DNA of 64,000 nucleotides from Gammaproteobacteria bacterium MOLA455. GTDB taxonomy: Bacteria; Pseudomonadota; Gammaproteobacteria; Pseudomonadales; Porticoccaceae. Position 1 is the first letter of the stretch, and each line of letters opens with the position of its first letter. The translations under genes and the position numbers were made by a program. This document shows positions 10,025-20,096 of this stretch, piece by piece. Where the stretch lies: positions 999,332 through 1,063,331 of the forward strand of contig AZIN01000001.1 in assembly GCA_000511875.1 (NCBI GenBank), given 5' to 3'. The notes beneath the pieces are model-generated. The model had not been told where the DNA came from, searched no databases, and saw only the letters and a program-made list of their open reading frames with translations.

Positions 10025-10069
10025 TGTCGCCAATTAACATCTCTCTGTCAGTTTGTGACTTTTTTTGTC
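10025..10069. promoter_or_regulatory. Candidate PilR-type activator sites (phased TGTC motifs)
   Basis: Three TGTC tetramers at 10025-10028, 10046-10049 and 10066-10069 are spaced 21 and 20 bp, two helical turns. They lie about 105-145 bp upstream of the predicted pilA start site. PilR of Pseudomonas aeruginosa is reported to bind clustered (C/G)TGTC sites upstream of pilA. The rest of the 489-bp gap (9862-10350) is AT-rich without a gene. These could equally serve pilB; the call is tentative. Confidence 0.45.
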
Positions 10070-10350
10070 AGTACAAATTGGATTTTTTGCTTTTTCTATT
10101 TCAATTTGGAAATTGTTTAAAAAAAACCTTTAAACCCCGCCTGTGAAGAAAGCCTTTTTTTTTAAAACCGGCCTTATAAAAAACAAAACAGGCTGCTACA
10201 GCGTTAGCATTTGCTGACCGAGTCAGCCAGCTATGCCAACTGTTTTTAAATAGACTGTTATCTGGCGCACAAAATATTTTTACTTCTGTGGAACTTGGCA
10301 CGACACAGAATAAAAACCCTAAGTAGACTTGCCGGTACTGCTTATTAAGG

Positions 10351-12099
10351 ATGAACGCTGTTATGAATATGCCCCAGATTGCATTGCATGGACTGCCCAA
10401 GCGCTTGGTAGATGATCAGCTTATTGCTGCAACCGTAATAGAAGAGGCCAGCGCCAGCGCCAAAACGAAGAAAATCTCTCTGGTGCAGTATCTCTGCGAT
10501 AAACAGTTGCTCTCGTCACATCAGATTGGCGAGTCTGCTGCAAAAGAATTTGGCATTCCCCTCTACGCTCTGGACAAACACAACCCTGACTATTTCCCCC
10601 GCGATGTGGTGGACAGCAAGCTGCTGAAAAAGCATCAAGCAATCCCCCTAATGGTCCGGGGTCAGCGGCTGTTTTTGGCAATTGCGGATCCGACTAATCA
10701 GCGCGCCATTAGCGAGATTCAATTTCAGACCGGTGTAGCAGTGGAACCTGTGCTGGCTCTGTACTCAGATATCACTGAAGCCTTGGAGAAGTGGCAGGAA
10801 AGTAACAATGAGAGTGATATAGGCCAGACTCTGGGCACTATGGATGATGTGCATCTGGACGATCTGGATATGGAGGCGGTGGATGACAACGCCGATTCCT
10901 CAGAGGGCGCTGAGAATAATGGCGATGACGACGCGCCGATTGTGCGCTTTGTGAACAAGATGCTGCTCGATGCTATTCGCCTGGGGGCGTCGGATATCCA
11001 CTTTGAACCCTATGAAAAATCCTATCGGGTGCGCTTTCGCGTCGACGGAATTTTGCAGGAGATGTCTCGCCCACCGGCCAATTTGGCCCCGCGTCTGGCG
11101 GCACGGTTAAAAGTGATGTCGCGCATGGATATCTCCGAGCGCCGCGTGCCCCAGGATGGTCGGGTTAAATTAAAGCTCTCGAAGGACAAGGCAATTGATT
11201 TTCGAGTGAATACCTTGCCCCTGCAGTTTGGTGAAAAGATTGTGCTGCGTATTCTCGACCCCAGCAGTGCCAAGATGGGTATTGAGGCTCTGGGCTACGA
11301 GGACGATCAGAAGCAACTCTATATGGATGCCCTGGCACGGCCTCAGGGAATGATTCTGGTGACCGGGCCAACCGGTAGTGGCAAGACTGTGTCGCTTTAT
11401 ACTGGACTCAATATACTCAACACCACGGAGCGCAATATCTCCACGGCTGAAGATCCGATTGAAATTAATATGGAGGGCATTAACCAAACCCAGATCAATA
11501 TGCGTGTGGGCCTCTCTTTTGCCGAGGCGCTGCGCTCATTTTTGCGTCAGGATCCGGATGTGGTAATGGTCGGTGAGATTCGCGATCTGGAGACCGCGGA
11601 GATCTCGATTAAGGCGGCCCAGACCGGTCACCTGGTGCTCTCGACACTGCACACTAACAGTGCCCCTGAGACCTTGACCAGATTACTCAATATGGGTGTG
11701 CCGGCATTTAATGTGGCGACCTCGGTGAATTTGATTATCGCCCAGCGCCTCGGACGCAAACTCTGCTCACGCTGTCGCGAACCCTTTGATGATATTCCCG
11801 ACAAGGTGCTCAGCGAAGAGGGCTTTGATGATATTGGCATTCCCCGAGAACAGATTACCGTTTATAAGCCGGTGGGCTGCACTCTCTGCACCAATGGTTA
11901 TAAAGGCCGCGTCGGGGTTTATGAAACATTGAAAATTACCCCGGCCATTTCGCGGATTATAATGGAAGGGGGCAGCTCGCTGGATATTCTCGACGCGGCG
12001 ATCAAGGAAGGCTTTAGACCATTGCGCAGTTCGGCTTTACGCAAGGCGGCACTTGGTCTAATTAGTATTGAAGAAGCTAATCGTATTACCAAGGACTAG
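10351..12099 (+). CDS. pilB: Type IV pilus assembly ATPase PilB
   Basis: This 582-residue hexameric ATPase drives pilin polymerisation from the cytoplasmic side. Seen in order are an N-terminal MshEN-type domain (about 1-150), an acidic linker, the Walker A motif GPTGSGKTVSLY near 335, the Asp-box region, Walker B VMVGEIRDLETAE near 405, the His box, and a zinc-binding pair of CxxC motifs (CSRC near 472, CTLC near 510). The first ATG directly abuts AAGG, so the ATG at 10363 (12 nt after AAGG) may be the real start. It is first of pilB-pilC-pilD, divergent from pilA. Confidence 0.96.
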   Translation: MNAVMNMPQIALHGLPKRLVDDQLIAATVIEEASASAKTKKISLVQYLCDKQLLSSHQIGESAAKEFGIPLYALDKHNPDYFPRDVVDSKLLKKHQAIPLMVRGQRLFLAIADPTNQRAISEIQFQTGVAVEPVLALYSDITEALEKWQESNNESDIGQTLGTMDDVHLDDLDMEAVDDNADSSEGAENNGDDDAPIVRFVNKMLLDAIRLGASDIHFEPYEKSYRVRFRVDGILQEMSRPPANLAPRLAARLKVMSRMDISERRVPQDGRVKLKLSKDKAIDFRVNTLPLQFGEKIVLRILDPSSAKMGIEALGYEDDQKQLYMDALARPQGMILVTGPTGSGKTVSLYTGLNILNTTERNISTAEDPIEINMEGINQTQINMRVGLSFAEALRSFLRQDPDVVMVGEIRDLETAEISIKAAQTGHLVLSTLHTNSAPETLTRLLNMGVPAFNVATSVNLIIAQRLGRKLCSRCREPFDDIPDKVLSEEGFDDIGIPREQITVYKPVGCTLCTNGYKGRVGVYETLKITPAISRIIMEGGSSLDILDAAIKEGFRPLRSSALRKAALGLISIEEANRITKD

Positions 12100-12136
12100 C
12101 GATAAAAACCACAAAGGGACAAGGAAGGAAAAGGCT

Positions 12137-13351
12137 ATGGCGACGACTGCCGAAAATCAGCTGTTTATCTATCGCGGTAAAAACCGCAAAGGCGAGAAAG
12201 TCCAGGGAGAGGTTTCCGCTGACAGCTTGATTGCCGTAAAAGGTCAGCTGCGCAAGCAGGGGATTATCTCTACCTCGATCAAGAAAAAACCCAAACCCTT
12301 ATTCAGCAAAGCCAAAAAAATTGTGCCCGGGGATATAGCCCTATTTACCCGACAGCTGGCCACCATGATGAAAGCCGGTGTGCCTCTGGTGCAGTCCTTT
12401 GATATTGTCGCCGACGGCTTTGACAACCCCACCATGCGAGAACTGATCCATCAGATCCGCGACGATGTAGCTGCCGGCGGCAGTTTTTCCAATGCCTTGC
12501 GTCGCAGCCCGCGCTATTTTGATGATCTGTTTTGCAGCCTGGTGGACTCCGGTGAGACCGCCGGTGCTCTGGAGACCATGCTCGATCGGGTCGCCACCTA
12601 TAAAGAAAAGACTGAACAGTTAAAAGCCAAGATCAAGAAAGCCCTAACCTACCCTATCGCGGTGCTGGTGGTGGCGATGGTGGTGACCGGGATTTTGCTT
12701 GTCAAAGTGGTGCCAGTATTTGCTGAGACGTTTAGTAGCTTTGGCGCCGACCTGCCGGCCTTCACCCTGTTTGTCTTGGGCCTGTCGGAGATGATGCAGG
12801 AGTACTGGCTGATTATATTGATAGCCCTTGGTGTGGGGCTCTACGCCTTTAAAGAGGCGCGCTTTCGCTCAAAAAAGTTTGCCTATGAGGTGGACCGCTA
12901 TTCTTTAAAGCTGCCAATTATTGGCGACATTATCTACAACTCTGTGGTGGCGCGTTTCGCCCGCACCCTGGCCACCACCTTTGCCGCTGGTGTTCCCATA
13001 GTCGATGCCCTTGAGTCCGTGGCTGGTGCCGCGGGCAATGCCCTCTATCACGATGCGATTTTGAATGTTCGGGATGATGTGACCACCGGCGTGCAGCTGC
13101 AGACGGCGATCAAGGCGACCCATATGTTTCCTATTCTACTGCAACAGATGACCGCCATAGGGGAGGAATCTGGGGCACTGGACGAGATGCTAGCGAAGGC
13201 GGCACTGCACTATGAGGAACTGGTGGATAATTCGGTGGATAATCTCACCAGTCTGCTGGAGCCACTGATTATGTCGGTGTTAGGCGTGTTGGTTGGCGGC
13301 CTGATGATCGCGATGTATCTGCCGATATTCCAGCTGGGTAATGTGGTTTAA
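12137..13351 (+). CDS. pilC: Type IV pilus inner-membrane platform protein PilC
   Basis: This 404-residue protein has the duplicated T2SF domain (GTG...FTRQLATMMKAGVPLVQSFDIVADG near residue 70; ARFARTLATTFAAGVPIVDALESVAG near 275) and three membrane segments near 170-190, 215-235 and 375-395. PilC couples the PilB and PilT motors to the pilin in the inner membrane. The ATG at 12137 is preceded by GGAAAAGG; the frame is open further upstream but would overlap the end of pilB. It follows pilB by 37 bp. Confidence 0.95.
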   Translation: MATTAENQLFIYRGKNRKGEKVQGEVSADSLIAVKGQLRKQGIISTSIKKKPKPLFSKAKKIVPGDIALFTRQLATMMKAGVPLVQSFDIVADGFDNPTMRELIHQIRDDVAAGGSFSNALRRSPRYFDDLFCSLVDSGETAGALETMLDRVATYKEKTEQLKAKIKKALTYPIAVLVVAMVVTGILLVKVVPVFAETFSSFGADLPAFTLFVLGLSEMMQEYWLIILIALGVGLYAFKEARFRSKKFAYEVDRYSLKLPIIGDIIYNSVVARFARTLATTFAAGVPIVDALESVAGAAGNALYHDAILNVRDDVTTGVQLQTAIKATHMFPILLQQMTAIGEESGALDEMLAKAALHYEELVDNSVDNLTSLLEPLIMSVLGVLVGGLMIAMYLPIFQLGNVV

Positions 13352-13469
13352 TACCGAGATCAGGCCAATAGAATGTTAATTGAACCTATTGTGGTCTAGA
13401 TTATTGTCAACAAACCTCAAAAACTGCCTGGCGCTGATTCATGCGCTGAGCCCAAACTGTGAATAACCT

Positions 13470-14369
13470 ATGCTTTTAGAAACTGGTCTATCCGCCACGG
13501 CCTCTTTATCCGCCACGGCACTTGCCATCGCCGCCTTTCCCTTTGGTTTGATTATTGGCAGCTTTCTCAATGTGGTGATTCTGCGTTTTCCGCAACAGTT
13601 AAAAAACAGCTGGCGGCGTGAATCTGAGGATTTTCTTGGCCTGACCGGGGACTCGGCACCAGAGTCGGCAGGGCACGAAGAAGAGTTGTCACTGTCGGCA
13701 CCGGCATCGCGCTGCCCCAACTGCGGTGTACCGATCAAGCCCTGGCACAATATTCCGGTTATCAGCTACGTATTTTTGCGCGGCAAGTGCAAGGCTTGTT
13801 CGGTTCCTATCTCAATCCAATATCCACTGGTAGAGCTGTTTAGTGCGCTGGCTACGGCGTTTATTGTTTTCCAGTTTGGCGTGTCGCTGATGGCCGCCTA
13901 CTGCCTGATATTTACCTGGGTACTGATCGCCCTCACCGGAATTGATTTCCGCGAGCAGCTGCTGCCGGATCAAATCACTCTGCCTCTCATGTGGCTGGGG
14001 CTGTTTGCTAATCTCAGCGGCACCTTTGTTCCTTTAAATGAGGCGGTGATTGGCGCCCTGGCAGGTTACCTTTCTCTGTGGTCGGTGTTTTGGCTATTTA
14101 AGTTAGTCACCGGCAAAGAGGGTATGGGTTACGGTGACTTTAAGTTACTTGCGGCGCTGGGAGCTTGGATGGGCTGGCAGATGCTGCCGCTGATTATTAT
14201 TTTATCCACCTTTGTCGGCGCGTTGGTGGGTGTTGTGGGAATGCTGATGAGCACTAGAGATAGGCAGGTTCCCATGGCGTTTGGGCCATTTTTAGCCATG
14301 GCAGGTTGGATTGCTTTAATCTGGGGTGATAAGATTCTCGACTGGTATTTTAGTGTATTTGGCCTCTAG
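13470..14369 (+). CDS. pilD: Prepilin leader peptidase / N-methyltransferase PilD
   Basis: This 299-residue polytopic aspartyl protease cuts the leader of PilA-type prepilins and methylates the new N-terminus. It has the N-terminal GLIIGSFLNVVILRFP, the four-Cys zinc site (CPNC near 91, CKAC near 112), and the two catalytic Asp regions, LTGIDFREQLLPD near 155 and GMGYGDFKLLAALGAWMGW near 215. An insertion of about 30 acidic/Ser residues (near 50-85) separates the first segment from the zinc site. It lies 118 bp after pilC. Confidence 0.95.
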   Translation: MLLETGLSATASLSATALAIAAFPFGLIIGSFLNVVILRFPQQLKNSWRRESEDFLGLTGDSAPESAGHEEELSLSAPASRCPNCGVPIKPWHNIPVISYVFLRGKCKACSVPISIQYPLVELFSALATAFIVFQFGVSLMAAYCLIFTWVLIALTGIDFREQLLPDQITLPLMWLGLFANLSGTFVPLNEAVIGALAGYLSLWSVFWLFKLVTGKEGMGYGDFKLLAALGAWMGWQMLPLIIILSTFVGALVGVVGMLMSTRDRQVPMAFGPFLAMAGWIALIWGDKILDWYFSVFGL

Positions 14370-14452
14370 GGGCGGCGCTTAATCAATGCGTTTTTGCAAT
14401 ACTATCAATACATAAATACATAAATCTATATCCATAACCATGGCGCTCTATA

Positions 14453-15187
14453 GTGAATTCAACAGCATCCAATTCAGGCTCTGGCTCTCTATCTAGTTCT
14501 CCATCTAGCTCCAGTTCTCAATCCAGTTCTCAATCCAGTTCTCTGATTATCGGCTTAACCGGTGGTATCGGCAGTGGCAAAAGCACTGTGGCTGAGGCCT
14601 TTCGTCAGCTCGGAATTGAAACCGTGGACGCGGATCAGGCTTCTCGCGCGGTGGTTGAGCCGGGCATGCCGGCGCTGGCCGCAATCGAGGAACGCTTTGG
14701 CAGCCAGATTATCCTGGGGGACGGCAATTTGGATCGTGGCGCTCTGAGGCAAATTATCTTTAGCGACCCAGATCAGAAACTCTGGCTCGAGTCACTGCTG
14801 CACCCGCTAATTCGCGACTGGATTGTGCAGCGCTTAGAGGCCGCCACCAGTCCCTATGTGATTCTCGAATCACCGCTGCTTTTTGAAACCGATCAACATC
14901 AGCTGGTCAATAAGACTGTTCTGGTGGACTTGCCGGTGGCACTGCAAATAGACCGTGCCTGCGCGCGGGATGGCAATCAAGCCGAGCAAATTCAACGGAT
15001 TATTGATGCTCAAATGCCCCGTGAGGAAAAGCTATCACGCGCAGATATAGTGTTGGATAATGCACAGCCTTTGGAGAGTCTCGCAGACCGCGTGACTGCA
15101 GTTCACCAGACTCTGTTACAACTTTGTAAGGGCTCTGCAACTCTCTCCAAAGCAAACTCGGCCAGTCAGGTACAAACTAATGAGTAG
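14453..15187 (+). CDS. coaE: Dephospho-CoA kinase CoaE with Ser-rich N-terminal extension
   Basis: CoaE phosphorylates dephospho-CoA, the last step of coenzyme A synthesis. The conserved part starts at IIGLTGGIGSGKSTVA (P-loop near residue 40), followed by VDADQASR near 58, HPLIRDWI and the lid region ESPLLFE. Ahead of it lie about 30 residues almost entirely of Ser and Gln, read from a GTG at 14453; they come from 12-bp tandem repeats (14510-14545) and are absent from the usual 200-residue enzyme. No ATG, TTG or other GTG lies between, and no good ribosome site is seen at the GTG. It overlaps yacG by 8 bp; zapD, usually between them, is absent. Confidence 0.93.
   Translation: MNSTASNSGSGSLSSSPSSSSSQSSSQSSSLIIGLTGGIGSGKSTVAEAFRQLGIETVDADQASRAVVEPGMPALAAIEERFGSQIILGDGNLDRGALRQIIFSDPDQKLWLESLLHPLIRDWIVQRLEAATSPYVILESPLLFETDQHQLVNKTVLVDLPVALQIDRACARDGNQAEQIQRIIDAQMPREEKLSRADIVLDNAQPLESLADRVTAVHQTLLQLCKGSATLSKANSASQVQTNE
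14510..14545 (+). repeat. Three 12-bp tandem repeats in the 5' end of coaE
   Basis: TCCAGTTCTCAA occurs twice exactly, then TCCAGTTCTCTG. They encode SSSQ repeats in the N-terminal extension of CoaE and stop where the conserved kinase begins. Confidence 0.92.
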
Positions 15188-15422
15188 CGTCACCAAATTA
15201 AATTGCCCAACCTGTAAAACCCAAATTGAGTGGACAGATAAGTTCCCCTTTCGTCCATTTTGCTGTCAGCGTTGCCAGCAGATTGATTTTGGTGGCTGGG
15301 CTCAGGAGAGTTTTGCCATTAAAGGCGCGGCCCTAATAGATCCAGAAGTCATGGATTCTGATCAGTTGGCTCAGGAGTTGCTCAATGCGGGAATGATTGA
15401 TCCAGATTTATTGGATTCTTAA
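15180..15422 (+). CDS. yacG: DNA gyrase inhibitor YacG (zinc protein)
   Basis: This 80-residue protein has the YacG zinc ribbon: CPTC near residue 9 and CCQRC near 28, followed by the conserved QIDFGGWAQE. YacG binds GyrB and inhibits gyrase in E. coli; the Cys4 zinc site and the acidic tail (here MIDPDLLDS) are known family features. It overlaps the coaE end by 8 bp, so translation is probably coupled. Confidence 0.93.
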   Translation: MSSVTKLNCPTCKTQIEWTDKFPFRPFCCQRCQQIDFGGWAQESFAIKGAALIDPEVMDSDQLAQELLNAGMIDPDLLDS

Positions 15423-15444
15423 AGACTGCTCACTGTTGGGTTTT

Positions 15445-15508
15445 AGAGCTTTTGAATTTAAGAGCTTTTGAATTTAAGAGCTTTTGAATTTTAGAGCTTT
15501 TGGATTTT
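15445..15508 (-). repeat. Four 16-bp tandem units across the mutT stop codon
   Basis: AGAGCTTTTGAATTTA occurs twice, then two variants, at 15445-15460, 15461-15476, 15477-15492 and 15493-15508. The mutT stop (15491-15493) lies at the junction of units 3 and 4, so unit 4 encodes the end of MutT and the others spread into the space towards yacG. Confidence 0.95.
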
Positions 15509-15919
15509 AAGACCCTGCTCAGCAAGACGCTGAAGAATTGGCTGATTACCCGCCGGGAAACACAGGTCATTATCTGCTGCTGGCGCCAGCAACTGCTCCA
15601 AACTCAACCAGCGACATTGCTGCCCTTCTTTGCCCTGGGCATTGCCAGAAAAAGCATCTACTTGCCAGATATCCAACAAAACTTTTTTATCCACATAGTC
15701 ATGCTCCACCTGCATATAGGGTTGGGCATGGGTGACATGGATATCAATCTCTTCAAATAGCTCTCGAGCCAGTGCGGCGTAGGGGCTTTCACCTACTTCA
15801 ACTTTGCCCCCGGGAAATTCCCAGAGTCCGCCCTGATGGAGATGCTCCCCACGTCGTGAGATAAATATCTGCTGATCCGGACCGACGATAATCGCGGCCA
15901 CTACATGGACGCGCTTCAC
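15491..15919 (-). CDS. mutT: 8-oxo-dGTP diphosphatase MutT (Nudix)
   Basis: This 142-residue Nudix hydrolase has the complete Nudix box from GGKVEVGE to RELFEEIDI, with the REL-FEE catalytic core near residues 52-60. MutT removes oxidised dGTP from the nucleotide pool. The start is a GTG at 15919 (MKRVHVVAAII), which matches the family N-terminus. It is convergent with yacG and directly downstream of argJ and secA, as in the E. coli secA-mutT order. Its last codons lie in a 16-bp tandem array. Confidence 0.93.
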   Translation of the reverse strand: MKRVHVVAAIIVGPDQQIFISRRGEHLHQGGLWEFPGGKVEVGESPYAALARELFEEIDIHVTHAQPYMQVEHDYVDKKVLLDIWQVDAFSGNAQGKEGQQCRWLSLEQLLAPAADNDLCFPAGNQPILQRLAEQGLKIQKL

Positions 15920-15952
15920 CCTGCCAACTTAAGTGCTAGTTTAGCTAAAAGA

Positions 15953-17182
15953 CTAAGTGCGATATTCAGCATTGATACGCACATATTCATAGGTGAGGTC
16001 GGTGGTCCAGACAGTTTCTGTTACGGTTTTTTCAGGCGCGCCGCGATCAAGAGAAATTTGAATGGTAATATCTTCAGGGGCCATGGCCTGTTCCCCTGCG
16101 GCTTCGGTATAACTAGCCGCGCGGCCTCCGGCTTCAACAATTAAGATACCGTTAAGATGGACTGAGACGCGACTAACATCGAGCTTTTCAACACCGGCGC
16201 GACCCACCGCGGCCAGTATGCGCCCCCAGTTGGCATCTGAGGCTGCCAGTGCGGTTTTGACCAGTGGTGATTCGGCTACTGTGTAGGCGACTTTGAGTGC
16301 TTCAGCTGAATCCAGTGCACCGTCGACGATCACCGAGACAAATTTACTGGCTCCCTCACCGTCACGAATAATCGACTGCGCCAATTCAATAAAAACAATT
16401 TCTAGTTGCGCGACAAATTGTTCGAAATTAGTTTCATCTATTGCCAATTCGCTGGCGCCTGTGGCCACTAGCATCACGGCGTCGTTGGTGGAGGTGTCAC
16501 TGTCCACGGTGATGCGGTTAAAGGATTTATTTGCTACCAGCCTCAGGGCACGCTGAAGTAATTCGGCATCCACTTTGGCATCGGTGGCCACATAGCCGAG
16601 CATGGTGGCCATATTCGGCTTAATCATGCCCGAGCCCTTGGTGATACCGGTGATGCTAATCAGCTCATCAGAGGCGCTGTTAGGCTGGTATTGCAGGCTT
16701 GCGCCTTTGGCTCTGGTGTCGGTGGTCAAAATTCCCTGAGCGGCGTCGGCCCAAGTGGTTTCCTCTAACGCTGCCACTGCTGCGGGCAGTGCTGCGAGGA
16801 GTTTTTCTATAGGCAGTGGCTCACCAATCACGCCGGTAGAAAACGGCAGTACTTGATCTACAGAGACCCCCTGTAATTCAGCCAGTGCTGCACAGCTCGC
16901 CAGAGCATCGGTCATGCCCTGCTCGCCCGTGCCGGCATTGGCATTGCCTGTGTTGGTCACTAGATAGCGTGGCGCGGCGCTGCTGAGGTGCTGCTTGGCC
17001 ACCACCACAGGTGCGGCGCAAAAGGCATTTTGAGTAAATACGCCGGCCACGGTAGAGCCGGGCTGCAGTTCCATCACTACCAGATCACTGCGTCCGGGAG
17101 TTTTGATTCCGGCGCTGGTGGTGCCCAGTTTGAACCCGGCAATCGGGTGCATCTGTGGAAAGGGTTTATTACCTGTGGCCAT
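15953..17182 (-). CDS. argJ: Bifunctional ornithine acetyltransferase / N-acetylglutamate synthase ArgJ
   Basis: This 409-residue enzyme transfers the acetyl group from N-acetylornithine to glutamate in the cyclic arginine pathway. It carries the autocleavage site in GSGMIKPNMATMLGY near residue 175, the oxyanion-type motif FSTGVIGEPLP near 112, and a C-terminal DANWGRILAAVGRAG. The ATG at 17182 (MATGNKPFP) is preceded by AGGA at 7 nt and preferred to the upstream frame opening at 17218. It lies between secA and mutT on one strand. Confidence 0.95.
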   Translation of the reverse strand: MATGNKPFPQMHPIAGFKLGTTSAGIKTPGRSDLVVMELQPGSTVAGVFTQNAFCAAPVVVAKQHLSSAAPRYLVTNTGNANAGTGEQGMTDALASCAALAELQGVSVDQVLPFSTGVIGEPLPIEKLLAALPAAVAALEETTWADAAQGILTTDTRAKGASLQYQPNSASDELISITGITKGSGMIKPNMATMLGYVATDAKVDAELLQRALRLVANKSFNRITVDSDTSTNDAVMLVATGASELAIDETNFEQFVAQLEIVFIELAQSIIRDGEGASKFVSVIVDGALDSAEALKVAYTVAESPLVKTALAASDANWGRILAAVGRAGVEKLDVSRVSVHLNGILIVEAGGRAASYTEAAGEQAMAPEDITIQISLDRGAPEKTVTETVWTTDLTYEYVRINAEYRT

Positions 17183-17230
17183 GGTTATTCCTGATCTCAA
17201 TTGTCTGCTTTCTAGCAACCCTCAATGGGT

Positions 17231-19978
17231 TTAGTTAATTTTGCCGTGACACTGTTTGTACTTTTTCTCGGAACCACAGGGACAGGGGTCATTGCGCCCT
17301 ACCTTGGGTCCGAGGCGTTGCACTGGCTGCGACGCTGGAGCCGCCTCTTCACTCTGTTCCTGAGCCAGATTTGCTGACTGTGCATGCTGGTATTCACGGC
17401 CTTCCTGCTCTTTGCGGCGCTGAGCTTCGAGCTTGCGCATATCATCATCGCTGGCCACTTGAATATGGCTGAGGAAACGAATGGTTTCGTATTTTATATT
17501 GGCCAGCAGCTCTTCGAACATGGCGAAGGATTCACGCTTGTATTCCTGCTTAGGATTTTTCTGTGCGTAGGCGCGGAGACCAATACCCTGACGCAGCTGG
17601 TCCATATTAGCGAGATGATCTTTCCACTGGGTGTCGAGCACCTGAAGCATAATCTGACGCTCCACTTCACGCATCTGCGCGCCAACATCGGCGTAGCGAG
17701 CCTGATAATCCTCTTGCACTAACTCAATGACGCGGGCGCGGAGAGTCTCTTCGTCGAGACGACTGTCTTCTTCGAGCCACTGGCTGATAGGTAACTGCAA
17801 GGCGAAATCCGTGTGCAGGGATTTTTCCAGGCCTTCGATATCCCACTGCTCTTCAAGGCTCATGGGGGGAATAAACATATTCATAGACTGGGTTACCACG
17901 TCTTCGCGAACCGCGGTAATCACGTCGGAGATATCGCCATCTTCAAGTAGGTCGTTGCGCTGCTGATAGATCACCTGACGCTGGTCATTGGCCACATCGT
18001 CGTATTCCAGCAGGTGCTTACGGATATCGAAGTTGCGCCCTTCGACTTTGCGCTGCGCTTTCACAATGGCATTGGTGACCATGCTGTGCTCTATAGATTC
18101 ACCGTGCTCCATGCCCATTGAGCGCATCATATTTTTAATTCGGTCTGAGGCAAACAGGCGCATCAGGGGATCTTCTAGGGATAGATAGAAACGGGATACA
18201 CCCGGATCACCCTGACGACCGGAGCGGCCGCGAAGCTGGTTGTCGATACGACGTGACTCATGGCGTTCGGTGGCCACTATATGCAGGCCGCCGGCTTCGA
18301 TAACCGTTTTGTGGCGCTCTTGCCACTCGGCTCTGAGCTTTTCCAGTTTAGCTTCACTGGGGTTGTCGAGCTCTTTGATCTGGGCTTCGACATTGCCACC
18401 CAAGACGATATCCGTACCGCGTCCGGCCATGTTGGTGGCGATGGTCACGGCACCGGGAAGTCCGGCTTCGATAATAATATTGGCTTCACGCTCATGCTGC
18501 TTGGCGTTCAGTACATTGTGCTTAATTCCAGCTTTTTTCAGCATCTGTGAGAGTAACTCGGAGGTTTCAACCGACGCGGTGCCCACGAGTACTGGCGCGC
18601 CTTTCTTGGTGATGTCGGCGATATCTTCGATTACTGCTTCGAACTTTTCTTCCTGGGTTAAAAACACCAGGTCATTTAAATCCTGACGCTTTACTTCCAC
18701 ATTGGTGGGGATAACCATCACCTCCAGGCCATAGATCTGCTGGAATTCGAAAGCTTCGGTGTCGGCGGTCCCGGTCATGCCGGCGAGTTTTTCGTAGAGG
18801 CGGAAATAATTCTGGAAGGTGGTAGAGGCCAATGTCTGGCTCTCTTGCTGAATCTCCAGTCCCTCTTTGGCTTCAATGGCTTGATGCAAACCCTCAGAGA
18901 GACGACGACCGGGCATGGTGCGACCGGTGTGTTCATCGATCAATACCGCTTGATTGTCTTGGACTATATATTCGATATCTCGCTGAAACAGGTTTTGCGC
19001 GCGCAGCGCCGAGTGCACATGGTGCAACAAACCAAGATTCGCAGCCTGATAGAGACTCTCGTCAGCAGTGAGTAAACCCTCACCAATTAGAATATCTTCA
19101 ACCTTTTGGAAACCCTCTTCCGAGAGTTCTACAGAACGGGTCTTTTCGTCGACAATAAAATCGCCCGGTTCTTCTTCAGTGCCGGCATTGAGTTTCAGAG
19201 TCAGGGCGTTGACACTGCGATAGAGGGACGAGCTGTCTTGGGCTGCGCCAGAGATAACCAGCGGCGTACGCGCTTCATCGATAAGGATCGAATCCACTTC
19301 GTCGACTATGGCAAAGCTCAGGCCACGCTGAGATTTATCATCTTGACGCAGGGCCATATTATCGCGCAGATAATCGAAACCAAATTCATTGTTAGTACCA
19401 TAGGTAATGTCCGCGGCATAGGCTTCGCGACGGCTGCTGGGACGCAATGTCTCGTCACCCTGATCCATGATAAAGGAGTTCGGGCTGTCTGGCCCCTGGT
19501 AGGACTGAATCACACCAACAGACAGACCCAGGGCCTGATACAGCGGTGCCATCCATTGGGCATCGCGACGCGCCAGATAATCATTCACTGTGATCACGTG
19601 CACGCCATTGGCTGGCAGCGCATTTAAGTAGGCTGCCAATGTGGCGACCAAGGTTTTACCTTCACCGGTGCGCATTTCGGCGATACGCCCTTGATGCAGA
19701 GCCATGCCACCGATCATCTGCACATCGAAGTGGCGCATGCCCATGACTCGATTAGAGGTTTCGCGGACCAGGGCAAAGGCTTCGGGCAGGAGTTCGTCGA
19801 GGGTACTACCAGCTTCTAATTTGCCCCTCAGACGCAGGGTTTCAGCCTTGAGATCCACATCATTAAGCGCCGCTAAAGCGGCTTCTAACTGATTGATCTG
19901 GGCGACAGTTTTGCCTAACTTGCGTATTTCTCGGTCGTTCTTGGAACCGAAAACTTTCTTGAATATAGTTGCGAACAT
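17231..19978 (-). CDS. secA: Preprotein translocase ATPase SecA
   Basis: This 915-residue motor drives Sec-dependent export. It shows the first nucleotide-binding fold with [17 protein letters not shown] near residue 102, [17 protein letters not shown] near 208, helicase motifs [14 protein letters not shown] near 505 and [12 protein letters not shown] near 575, the scaffold region, and a C-terminal SEC-C zinc site [14 protein letters not shown]. The ATG at 19978 ([11 protein letters not shown]) is chosen over an upstream in-frame codon because it matches the family start. No secM-like gene lies upstream; an M23 peptidase does. Confidence 0.98.
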   Translation of the reverse strand: MFATIFKKVFGSKNDREIRKLGKTVAQINQLEAALAALNDVDLKAETLRLRGKLEAGSTLDELLPEAFALVRETSNRVMGMRHFDVQMIGGMALHQGRIAEMRTGEGKTLVATLAAYLNALPANGVHVITVNDYLARRDAQWMAPLYQALGLSVGVIQSYQGPDSPNSFIMDQGDETLRPSSRREAYAADITYGTNNEFGFDYLRDNMALRQDDKSQRGLSFAIVDEVDSILIDEARTPLVISGAAQDSSSLYRSVNALTLKLNAGTEEEPGDFIVDEKTRSVELSEEGFQKVEDILIGEGLLTADESLYQAANLGLLHHVHSALRAQNLFQRDIEYIVQDNQAVLIDEHTGRTMPGRRLSEGLHQAIEAKEGLEIQQESQTLASTTFQNYFRLYEKLAGMTGTADTEAFEFQQIYGLEVMVIPTNVEVKRQDLNDLVFLTQEEKFEAVIEDIADITKKGAPVLVGTASVETSELLSQMLKKAGIKHNVLNAKQHEREANIIIEAGLPGAVTIATNMAGRGTDIVLGGNVEAQIKELDNPSEAKLEKLRAEWQERHKTVIEAGGLHIVATERHESRRIDNQLRGRSGRQGDPGVSRFYLSLEDPLMRLFASDRIKNMMRSMGMEHGESIEHSMVTNAIVKAQRKVEGRNFDIRKHLLEYDDVANDQRQVIYQQRNDLLEDGDISDVITAVREDVVTQSMNMFIPPMSLEEQWDIEGLEKSLHTDFALQLPISQWLEEDSRLDEETLRARVIELVQEDYQARYADVGAQMREVERQIMLQVLDTQWKDHLANMDQLRQGIGLRAYAQKNPKQEYKRESFAMFEELLANIKYETIRFLSHIQVASDDDMRKLEAQRRKEQEGREYQHAQSANLAQEQSEEAAPASQPVQRLGPKVGRNDPCPCGSEKKYKQCHGKIN

Positions 19979-20096
19979 TTGTTTTTTTCCATCAATAGGT
20001 AATAAGACTTTCAAGGGAATAGATAACCACAGTGTAGACCGACTGCGCTGAGGTCTTCACGTCATCTGCAGGGGCCATACTGAATGTGCGGGGGAA

